From the NCBI GenBank assembly GCA_964525015.1, contig CAZGFY010000027.1:1-25278 (forward strand): DNA of 25,278 nt, in the 5' to 3' direction. The stretch is from RGIG3102 sp964525015. Lineage in GTDB: Bacteria; Bacillota; Clostridia; Oscillospirales; Ruminococcaceae. The notes beneath the pieces were generated by a model. That model ran no database searches and was not told where the DNA came from. It saw nothing but the letters and a program-made list of their open reading frames with translations. The translations under genes and the position numbers were made by a program. Shown here in pieces: positions 1 through 6,304 of this stretch (its first letter is position 1; each line of letters opens with the position of its first letter).

Positions 1-1
1 G

Positions 2-76
2 TGCCCTGCTACTACAATGCATTTGTTAGTTGAAGAAATAAAAAGTAAAATTAAAAGAGGGAGAGGTTTAGAATGA
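2..76 (+). CDS. C-terminal end of an upstream gene (partial)
   Basis: An open frame enters from the left edge and ends in TGA at 74-76, giving a 24-residue tail that finishes KSKIKRGRGLE. Its stop overlaps the start of the next gene in an ATGA arrangement, which is typical of translationally coupled genes, so this is probably the end of a real upstream cistron of the same operon. Too little is present to identify the family. The other frame from base 1 is also open briefly (stop at 31-33), so this could be chance. Confidence 0.45.
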   Translation, partial: CPATTMHLLVEEIKSKIKRGRGLE

Positions 77-531
77 CAATACTTGGAATAAGAGTATCAT
101 CACAAGAAATTAGATATGCAATAATAAATAAGGATAGCGACGGAGATATGCATTTTCTCAACAAAGATTCTGAGCATAGATTATGTTATCCGACAAGCAC
201 TGTCAAAATCGAAGATAAGCTATATTGGGTAAAGCAAGAGTTTGAAAGAATTCTAAGACAACATCCAACTATAGATAAAATTGTAGTTAAGATGAATGAA
301 TATGCTGGATCAGAAACAGGGTCAAAGCGTGAAACTAATTATATAGATGCTATAATTCTTCTTTTATCCGCAGAGAAAGGTATTTCTGTGTGCAGAAAGT
401 TATACTCACAAATCGGAACTACTTCAAAAGAAACTAGGTGCCATGCTGAACAACGAGTAGGTAAAACAGCAAAATATTGGAATACAGCTATTTCAGATGC
501 TATTAACTGTGCTTATTGGGAAATGAGGTAA
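73..531 (+). CDS. RNase H/RuvC-fold-like protein of unknown function (DUF3010-like)
   Basis: This 152-aa protein opens with a beta hairpin (ILGIRVSSQEIRYAII) of the sort that begins RNase H-fold proteins such as RuvC. A central strand at about residues 73-78 ends in an acidic turn (IVVKMNE), and the C-terminus carries SDAINCAYW, resembling the RuvC 'DAxA' helix. The first catalytic Asp of active RuvC nucleases is missing: the strand reads GIR, not GID. It may therefore bind rather than cut nucleic acid, or use other acids. The overall pattern resembles the DUF3010 family; that is recall, not a search result. A strong Shine-Dalgarno (gggagagg) precedes the ATG, and the stop lies 4 nt before the kinase start, implying co-translation. 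Confidence 0.6.
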   Translation: MTILGIRVSSQEIRYAIINKDSDGDMHFLNKDSEHRLCYPTSTVKIEDKLYWVKQEFERILRQHPTIDKIVVKMNEYAGSETGSKRETNYIDAIILLLSAEKGISVCRKLYSQIGTTSKETRCHAEQRVGKTAKYWNTAISDAINCAYWEMR

Positions 532-535
532 TTTC

Positions 536-1588
536 ATGACTTACAAATCTAATGAAGTCATCTATAAATACTCTCTGAAATCAAAAATTGGTGGTGGTAA
601 TTTTGGAGAAGTATGGACAGCAACTGATGTAACTTTAAACGCTCAAGTTGCCGTGAAACTTCTCGACAAATCTCAGTATTCTATTGATGAAAGATTACTA
701 GAAGCAAAAATCGGAAATAGGATGCAACATTCTAATGTTGTTACTATTAACGGAGCTGATGTAATATCAAAAGATGGCAACACAATCGTTGCTATATCTA
801 TGCCATACTACCCCAAAGGTTCTGTCTTATCTCTACTTAACAGCATGAATTTCTTAGAATTAAAAAAGTCTATAAAGTGCTTAATTGACATTTTGCGCGG
901 ATTAGAGTATTTACATGAAAACGGCTATTTCCACTGTGATATAAAACCAAATAATATACTTGTAGGAGAATCATTAGAATATCTTCTTACAGATTACGGT
1001 ATAACTTGCCATTCTCCTAATCTAGAAGCTGTATGCCCAAAACAATCATATTTGCCTCATATTTCTCCGGAAACTATTTCGAGTAATTTATATGATGCAC
1101 GTACAGATATATATCAACTAGGATTAACTGCTTTTAGATTGATTAATGGTATTTCTGAAATTCGAGATGAGTTTGACAAAAACCCGGACTGTTATAATGA
1201 AAAAGTAATTCGTGGAAAAATTATAACTGCTCAAAAATTTAAACCTTATGTCCCGCATGTTATTAGAAGAATAATAACTAAGGCTACTGCTAAAAACCCT
1301 AATGACAGATATCAATCAGCACTAGAAATGCGAAGGGCATTAGAGCGTGTCAAGTTAACAGGAGATTGTACCAGTAACCTAAATGGTGATTTAAATTTAA
1401 CAAGAAATGGGTACGTCTATAGATATGAAGTAATTACTAAAAGTAAAAACAACTATTCAATAAAAGCATATAAGCGAAATATAAAAAGTAATAATGAAAC
1501 TCGTTTTTCTAAATATTGCATGAGCGGGTTAACCGAACATAAGTTAAGTAAAGTGATACAAAGCTTTTGCTTAGAAATTATAATTTAG
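536..1588 (+). CDS. Hanks-type serine/threonine protein kinase
   Basis: The 350-aa protein has a complete kinase domain over residues about 10-275. Visible motifs are the glycine loop GGGNFGEV (19-26), the VAVK lysine at K41, the catalytic loop HCDIKPNNIL with Asp135, the Mg-binding DYG (153-155), a SPE motif in the activation segment near 177-179, and DIYQLG (191-196). It should be active. The Arg before the catalytic Asp is Cys, making it a 'non-RD' kinase. No transmembrane segment or PASTA repeats are present, so it is cytoplasmic and unlike PrkC. A unique C-terminal domain of about 75 residues (275-350) is unrecognised. It is packed between the RuvC-like gene and a coiled-coil gene in one apparent operon, which suggests it phosphorylates a partner in that cassette (inference). 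Confidence 0.9.
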   Translation: MTYKSNEVIYKYSLKSKIGGGNFGEVWTATDVTLNAQVAVKLLDKSQYSIDERLLEAKIGNRMQHSNVVTINGADVISKDGNTIVAISMPYYPKGSVLSLLNSMNFLELKKSIKCLIDILRGLEYLHENGYFHCDIKPNNILVGESLEYLLTDYGITCHSPNLEAVCPKQSYLPHISPETISSNLYDARTDIYQLGLTAFRLINGISEIRDEFDKNPDCYNEKVIRGKIITAQKFKPYVPHVIRRIITKATAKNPNDRYQSALEMRRALERVKLTGDCTSNLNGDLNLTRNGYVYRYEVITKSKNNYSIKAYKRNIKSNNETRFSKYCMSGLTEHKLSKVIQSFCLEIII

Positions 1589-1619
1589 TTAATATAATAC
1601 ATTAAGAGAGTAATATCAA

Positions 1620-2045
1620 ATGGAACTTAAAGATATAGTTCAGTATTTTGTCACAATATTTACATGCTTGTTTTCATGGATTGACTCATATCTTATGGCA
1701 AACAAAAAATCTAATGAAGAGAGCAATAAGCTTAAAATTTCAAAAGTGCATGATATCAATAAATTAATGAATCAACATAGCTTAGATATGGAATCCTTAA
1801 AAGAAAAGCATAAGTTAGAAATAGAGTAAGTTAATAAAGAGCATTCAAATATACTTGAAATCCTACAAAACGAACATCTTAACAAACTTGCAAGAAGTGA
1901 AAAAGAATTTGAAATCGAAGCGAAATTCAGCATGGTTAAAGATATAGCTGTAAATACACTTGAGATTCAAACAGAGATTACCAAAAAAATTATTGAAGGT
2001 ATCAGCCCCAACAATGAGCGATTCAAATATGCAATATTTAAGTAA
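1620..2045 (+). pseudogene. Membrane-anchored coiled-coil protein, interrupted by an in-frame TAA
   Basis: Translation from ATG 1620 gives a hydrophobic N-terminal helix (about residues 6-25) followed by a charged, heptad-like segment that stops at TAA 1827-1829 after 69 residues. The same frame then stays open for another 71 codons to TAA 2043-2045, and the downstream part keeps the same Lys/Glu-rich coiled-coil character (ILEILQNEHLNKLARSEKEF). The second stop lies 19 nt before the next gene. This is best explained as a single 141-residue gene with one nonsense codon. Alternatives are a functional short product or readthrough. The upstream Shine-Dalgarno (aagagag) is good. No family was recognised. 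Confidence 0.6.
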
Positions 2046-2064
2046 TTTATAAGGAGATGACAAT

Positions 2065-2919
2065 ATGAATGAAAGTGAAATAAAATCTTATTTTGAAAAT
2101 GAAACAGATGGATTTGTTTTAACTAAAATTCAATTTATAGAAGAAAAAAACTCATATTTATTTGCGACTAAATGTTATTTAATTGAAACTGATAAAAAAT
2201 TTAACTTTTATCTATTTGATAGTGATACTATTCCAATAAATCTCTATCCCGTATGTGATAATTTGAGCTTAGAAATGCATTATTATATGCATATTGGGTT
2301 AATGTCTGAATTGATTTCAAGAAGTGTATCAAATAATTTCATACTGTCCTTTATTGATACGCACTCTATTTTTCAAATATTAGATAGACGGTTATATGAA
2401 ATCGAATCAGAAATCAAGTTAGAACAAAACGCAAATCAACTATCTGGTATCGCAAATCAAATTAGAGATTGTTACGTGACATTGAGTAATTACTTAATGA
2501 ATAGAATTCGCACTAATAATACAAATTTTAAGCATGATGCATTTATTGCAAATCTAGAAGAATTTTTAAAACTTATTCTTCCTGGTACCAGTTCGGAAAC
2601 AAGAAGAAATACTATTAATGGGGTTGCACAAAAAGGTTGGAAGTTGAATTCTGAACTTATACATAAGGATTCTATCACTATTTTTGATATAATGATATCA
2701 TTAAATATTCTTAAATTGATTATATCTATTATTAATAATTTAATTACAGGAAATGATATGCCTTTTAATAAAGTTAAATGTCCGAAATGTGAAAGTGAGG
2801 ATTACACAATTTTGAAAAATTCAACTACTGTGGAATATAATTGTATTTGTGAATTATGCAAAACCAACTATTATTTCAGTTTAGATGATGTAATTAAATC
2901 TTTTCCATTAAGTAACTAA
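2065..2919 (+). CDS. Hypothetical protein with C-terminal zinc ribbon
   Basis: This 284-aa soluble protein has a well-placed aaggag Shine-Dalgarno. The first 235 residues are not a family I recognise: an N-terminal alpha/beta part, then a mostly helical region with a basic patch (SETRRNTINGVAQKG, about 181-195). The C-terminus is a treble-clef/zinc-ribbon-like module, CPKC at 239-242 and a second cluster CICELC at 260-265, implying nucleic-acid or protein binding. A region ending ELIHKD is reminiscent of HEPN-type helices, but the R-x4-6-H motif is not clear, so that assignment is not made. It sits between the coiled-coil gene and the OLD nuclease and probably belongs to the same cassette. 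Confidence 0.65.
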   Translation: MNESEIKSYFENETDGFVLTKIQFIEEKNSYLFATKCYLIETDKKFNFYLFDSDTIPINLYPVCDNLSLEMHYYMHIGLMSELISRSVSNNFILSFIDTHSIFQILDRRLYEIESEIKLEQNANQLSGIANQIRDCYVTLSNYLMNRIRTNNTNFKHDAFIANLEEFLKLILPGTSSETRRNTINGVAQKGWKLNSELIHKDSITIFDIMISLNILKLIISIINNLITGNDMPFNKVKCPKCESEDYTILKNSTTVEYNCICELCKTNYYFSLDDVIKSFPLSN

Positions 2920-2956
2920 TCTATAATATATAATATAGTGAAAAGCTACAACTCAA

Positions 2957-2983
2957 ATATTGTAATACTGACTATTACAATAT
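2957..2983. promoter_or_regulatory. 11-bp-arm palindrome upstream of the OLD-type nuclease gene
   Basis: A perfect inverted repeat, ATATTGTAATA - ctgac - TATTACAATAT, sits 35 bp before the nuclease start in the only sizeable gap of the cassette. It overlaps a possible promoter (TTGTAA at 2960-2965, TATAAA at 2981-2986, a short 15-bp spacer). The position and AT-rich symmetry suit a repressor operator. It lacks a T-tract, so it is not a terminator. Which protein binds is unknown. Confidence 0.5.
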
Positions 2984-3017
2984 AAATACAAACAAATTTA
3001 TAGATAGGAGTGTATTT

Positions 3018-4640
3018 ATGATTGCAAACAATAACACTATTGAAGGAAAAATATTAAACAAACCTCAAATATTTATTAAAAATATTGTTTTTAACGATAG
3101 TACTGAATTAAATCTTGAACATAATAGCATTGTTGTTTTTACTGGTGCTAATAATAGTGGAAAGAGCCAAGTTTTGAGAGATATAGAATTGTTAGTAGGT
3201 TCTTCTAAAGGGTCTAAAGGTGTTATTTTACATAGCCTTGACTACGAGAGTACAGGACAAATAAATGAACCTTCATTTTTGACTGATAATTTTCACCAAA
3301 CTAAAGAAGGCAATTATCAGCCTTTACACTCGAACACATCCTTTCCTTCTTCTACTATTGGTGATTACTGGAAAGAAAACTATATACATAGTGAACTTAT
3401 TTCTCTATTTGTCAAAAGAATGGATACAGAGTTGCGTTTAACGGTCTCTAATGCACTCCTTAGAAGCAGTTCCCCTGAAAAACATGCAATATACAAGTTA
3501 AATACAAATGATACTTTATCTCAACAAATATCTGTTTATTTTCGAAATGCGTTCGGCTTTGATTTAGTACTTAATCGTAATGATATGAAAACTCTTCCTT
3601 TACATGTCGGATCTGCACCGGTTAAAGCAGATTTTACTATGGAGAAACATGACGACTATTACAAACTAATTACAGAACTTCCTAAACTACAAGAACAAGG
3701 TGATGGAATGCGTGCTTTTACAAGCATATTACTAGACACTTTTACATCTGAACATACTATAACTTTAATAGATGAACCTGAGGCTTTTTTACATCCACCT
3801 CAAGCAAGACTTTTAGGAAAAATGCTAGCAAAAAACAACCCACATGAACGACAATTGTTTATTTCCACACATAGTGAAGATTTTTTGCAAGGTTTACTTG
3901 ATGCAGATAATAAAAATGTAACGGTTATTAGAATCAATAGGGATAATTCTATTAATAAAATGAGCTTACTTCAAAATTCTCAGATAAGAACACTTTGGAG
4001 TAATCCATTATTGCGCTACTCAAATATACTAAGTGGGCTGTTTCATGAAAAGGTTGTTGTTTGTGAAAGCGATTATGACTGCTTGTTTTATCAGGCAATC
4101 ATTGACTCAATATTTGAAGCGAAAAATGAAATCGCTCCTGATATCCTGTTTACACATTGTGGTGGTAAAACACGTATGAAAGATGTTATAAATGCCCTAA
4201 GAGCCGTTGATGTTCCTGTTGTTGCTATTTGTGATTTTGACTTGATAAACTCAAAGCAAATTTTTAAACCAATCGTCGAAGCGTTTGGAGCGAACTGGGA
4301 TGAGTTACTATCTGTAGACATGAAAACAATTTATGACAGTATGAACGCAAAAAACAGCACTACAAATGATGTTTGGGGGCAAATAAAGAAGATAGGCAAA
4401 TTTGGATTTACTGGCAATGAGCCCGTAGCATATGAAAGAATAGATGAAATATGTAATTCCATGGGACTGTTTATTATTCCTGTTGGCGAAATGGAATGTT
4501 TTGATAAAACTATAAATAAAGAAAAGAAGGACTGGGTTTACCATGTGCTAGATAATTATGATTTAGCCATCGAAACAAAACTGGAAGGAGCAAGAACATT
4601 TATACAAATGATTGTAGATTACAAAATGTCTGGGAAATAG
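3018..4640 (+). CDS. OLD-family ATP-dependent endonuclease (ABC ATPase + TOPRIM)
   Basis: The 540-aa protein has an N-terminal SMC/ABC-type ATPase with Walker A GANNSGKS (about residues 43-50), Walker B ITLIDEPEAFLH and a downstream switch histidine in ISTHSEDF. It continues into a C-terminal TOPRIM domain: VVVCESDYD supplies the conserved Glu, and VVAICDFDLIN the DxD pair. This is the architecture of OLD (overcoming lysogenization defect) nucleases, which cut DNA in a metal-dependent manner and act in antiphage systems. No UvrD-like GajB partner is adjacent, so it is not an obvious Gabija pair; instead the neighbours are a kinase, a RuvC-like protein and a zinc-ribbon protein. A good Shine-Dalgarno (taggag) precedes the ATG. 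The gene may have its own promoter with the palindrome at 2957-2983. Confidence 0.88.
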   Translation: MIANNNTIEGKILNKPQIFIKNIVFNDSTELNLEHNSIVVFTGANNSGKSQVLRDIELLVGSSKGSKGVILHSLDYESTGQINEPSFLTDNFHQTKEGNYQPLHSNTSFPSSTIGDYWKENYIHSELISLFVKRMDTELRLTVSNALLRSSSPEKHAIYKLNTNDTLSQQISVYFRNAFGFDLVLNRNDMKTLPLHVGSAPVKADFTMEKHDDYYKLITELPKLQEQGDGMRAFTSILLDTFTSEHTITLIDEPEAFLHPPQARLLGKMLAKNNPHERQLFISTHSEDFLQGLLDADNKNVTVIRINRDNSINKMSLLQNSQIRTLWSNPLLRYSNILSGLFHEKVVVCESDYDCLFYQAIIDSIFEAKNEIAPDILFTHCGGKTRMKDVINALRAVDVPVVAICDFDLINSKQIFKPIVEAFGANWDELLSVDMKTIYDSMNAKNSTTNDVWGQIKKIGKFGFTGNEPVAYERIDEICNSMGLFIIPVGEMECFDKTINKEKKDWVYHVLDNYDLAIETKLEGARTFIQMIVDYKMSGK

Positions 4641-4752
4641 GGATTAAATTAGTTATATGATGCCATCTGTTTGATATAAATACTGCTTGTAATTGCCCAC
4701 GCCCCTTGATATTACTGTTTTTTTGTTAAATCCTATATTGCAATCGCACCAA

Positions 4753-4801
4753 ACTCACATAATCCGAACCATTTCTTTCAAGTAGGAGATTCATTCGGAT
4801 T
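4753..4801. repeat. Short relative of the 12211-12484 inverted-repeat element
   Basis: Bases 4753-4769 match, for 17 bases, the terminal inverted repeat of the 274-bp element near 12.2-12.5 kb (consensus actcacataatccgaac). Thirty bases on, ttcggatt (4794-4801) pairs with aatccgaa, so this could be an internally deleted copy or a solo end. It lies just after the defence-like cassette. Confidence 0.45.
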
Positions 4802-4835
4802 TTGTATTTTACTAAGCGAATTAAATTATGAATAG

Positions 4836-4872
4836 AAAAAGCCGATGGATTTTTCTATTCCATCGGCTTTTT
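4836..4872. terminator. Intrinsic terminator (probably bidirectional) after the OLD gene
   Basis: A 9-bp GC-rich stem (gccgatgga / tccatcggc, 4841-4849 with 4859-4867) is flanked by an A-run on the left and a T-run on the right. It would stop transcription from the cassette and also from the opposite direction. Confidence 0.8.
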
Positions 4873-4907
4873 TGTCTATGCAGTTATAGGTTTCTTCATG
4901 TTCTGCT

Positions 4908-5099
4908 CTTAATGCAGCAGACGGAATAGTAGATAGTGTTGATTCTAATTATGATAAAATACTAGAAGAAATAGATAGTTTTATTTTAGAGCAACAAGCA
5001 CAAATTGAAAAAAATGAAGATTATAGAATTGATAGAAAAATTCGTACTACAAGGTTCATAACTTTGATTATTAGTTATGCACACATTGGTTTTTTATAG
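4908..5099 (+). pseudogene. Gene remnant of about 63 codons, no start codon
   Basis: An open frame with protein-like composition runs from about 4908 to TAG 5097-5099 (its middle reads DSNYDKILEEIDSFILEQQA). It has no in-frame ATG, GTG or TTG near its beginning and no Shine-Dalgarno, and it begins directly behind a terminator. It looks like the surviving 3' end of a deleted gene. The family was not recognised. The debris lies at the junction between the accessory cassette and the chromosome-like genes to the right. Confidence 0.4.
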
Positions 5100-5121
5100 T
5101 ACAACACTACTTATCGACTGC

Positions 5122-5145
5122 AAACCTGCATAAACACAGGTTTTT
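5122..5145 (+). terminator. Intrinsic terminator after the gene remnant
   Basis: A 7-bp stem, aaacctg / caggttt, with an 8-nt loop runs into a T-run (5141-5146). It stands 23 nt behind the remnant's stop, where a terminator of the ancestral gene would be expected. Confidence 0.6.
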
Positions 5146-5172
5146 TCTATGCCCCTTATGAGGCTTCGCACC

Positions 5173-5207
5173 AAAAAATCCTTCTAGCTAGCTAGAGGGA
5201 TTTTTTA
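5173..5207. terminator. Bidirectional hairpin terminator
   Basis: A long stem (aaaaaatccttctag with ctagagggatttttt, one G-U pair) closes on a 4-nt ctag loop, with A-run and T-run on its two sides. It insulates the DUF5610-like gene from the upstream debris. Confidence 0.75.
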
Positions 5208-5247
5208 TTTTATAAAACATTATACCCCACTTAATTTTCTTTTTAAT

Positions 5248-5275
5248 TTGACGATATATTAATTATAAAGATAGT
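5248..5275 (+). promoter_or_regulatory. Possible promoter for the DUF5610-like gene
   Basis: TTGACG (5248-5253) and GATAGT (5270-5275) are separated by 16 bp, 40 bp before the start codon. The -10 hexamer is a weak match, so this is tentative. Confidence 0.35.
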
Positions 5276-5314
5276 TTATAAACTTTTATAAAATTCAAAC
5301 GGAGGATAACGCCG

Positions 5315-5950
5315 ATGGTTTCTAAAATACAAAATTCACAGGCTATTAATTCTATAAAAGCTAATACAGAAGTTTTTGATAAAACTAAAAAGGAAAATCA
5401 AAATGTAATGATAAAAAATGTTGATAGCTTTGAAAAAGAAAATAATTCAAATTCAATTAGCACCTATTCTGCACCTAAAAAGCTTACAAGCGAAGAAATC
5501 ACTGCTTTAAATGATGCAAGAAATGAAGCTACTTCAAAATTCATTGCAGAGTCTATACAGCAAAACATTTCAATTCAAGCAGGCGAAGCTACTATAAATC
5601 ATTATGGAATTCAGCTAAGCCAAACTTCTGCTAATCTTTTAACTGAGATTTTTGGAAGCCTTGAAAATGCTCTTCCTGCCCCTGCCACAACTCCTGAGGG
5701 GGCACTAGCTAATATTTCAGAAGGGGGTTCTTATTCAGTTGAGTCTGTTTCAGAAAGAATTATGTTAATGGCAACAACTCTCGCAGCTGGCGACCCTAGT
5801 AAACTTCTCGAAATGGAAAAGGCTGTTAAAAAAGGATTTGAAGCAGCTGGCTTTGACCCTGTAACTGGTGGCGATATGCCACAAATCACTATGGATACAT
5901 ACAACCACGTTATGAATGAATTTGATAAACTAAAAAATCCACAAGAATAA
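5315..5950 (+). CDS. DUF5610-like soluble protein, possibly motility-associated
   Basis: The 211-aa protein starts at an ATG behind a strong ggagga Shine-Dalgarno. The first 70 residues are polar, Asn/Lys/Ser-rich and probably disordered. The C-terminal portion (about 135-208) has the pattern SVESVSERIMLMATTLAAGD, then EMEKAVKKGFEAA and DTYNHVMNEFDK, which I recall from DUF5610-type proteins of flagellated bacteria. No signal peptide, transmembrane segment or catalytic motif is visible. It is monocistronic, lying between a double-sided terminator and its own strong terminator. The motility link rests on family recall and on the YjfB, chemoreceptor and FapA genes elsewhere in the window; function is unknown. 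Confidence 0.6.
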   Translation: MVSKIQNSQAINSIKANTEVFDKTKKENQNVMIKNVDSFEKENNSNSISTYSAPKKLTSEEITALNDARNEATSKFIAESIQQNISIQAGEATINHYGIQLSQTSANLLTEIFGSLENALPAPATTPEGALANISEGGSYSVESVSERIMLMATTLAAGDPSKLLEMEKAVKKGFEAAGFDPVTGGDMPQITMDTYNHVMNEFDKLKNPQE

Positions 5951-5993
5951 TAAATAAGGGAATGATGAAAATCATTCCCTTATTTATTTTTTT
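5951..5993 (+). terminator. Strong intrinsic terminator
   Basis: A perfect 16-bp stem (taaataagggaatgat / atcattcccttattta) with a gaaa tetraloop is followed by a T-rich tract. It lies immediately behind the stop codon of the DUF5610-like gene. Confidence 0.9.
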
Positions 5994-6193
5994 AACAAAG
6001 TATACTAAAAAAGTATATTTCGTACATTTGCATAGTTTATTATTAACCTATTTTATGATTTATGTATAACTTTTTAAATCGCTTAGTTAAATTGCTAATT
6101 TTATTTTTTAATAATTATAATTTTATTGGTTAAAATGTTTATAATCGCACCTTAATTCACGTTAATAAGCAGTTATAAATTGTTTAACCCTTT

Positions 6194-6222
6194 TTGACTT
6201 TTACTTTTTCTAGATGTATAAT
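6194..6222 (+). promoter_or_regulatory. Consensus housekeeping promoter of the pfl operon
   Basis: TTGACT (6194-6199) and TATAAT (6217-6222) are exactly 17 bp apart, an almost perfect SigA promoter. The implied start is near 6229, giving a 5' leader of about 75 nt before pflB. The region between 5994 and 6193 is AT-rich and holds nothing else that I can support. Confidence 0.8.
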
Positions 6223-6227
6223 AAAAC

Positions 6228-6246
6228 TGTCAAGTAACGATTGACA
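6228..6246. promoter_or_regulatory. Dyad at the predicted pfl transcription start
   Basis: Perfect 6-bp arms TGTCAA and TTGACA flank a 7-bp centre, placed just downstream of the -10 box where a repressor would block initiation. It does not match the usual Rex (TTGTTAA-N4-TTAACAA) or FNR/CRP boxes closely. It could instead fold weakly in the leader RNA. Confidence 0.4.
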
Positions 6247-6304
6247 AATTAACTTTTTCAGCGATTTTATCGCAACTTATTTGCTATTACACACGGAGGA
6301 AACT

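Noticed and set aside
2065..2919. HEPN ribonuclease
   Set aside because: A helical region ending ELIHKD was suggestive, but the R-x4-6-H motif could not be placed convincingly.
3018..4640. Gabija GajA
   Set aside because: The ATPase-TOPRIM architecture is shared, but no UvrD-like GajB helicase gene adjoins it.
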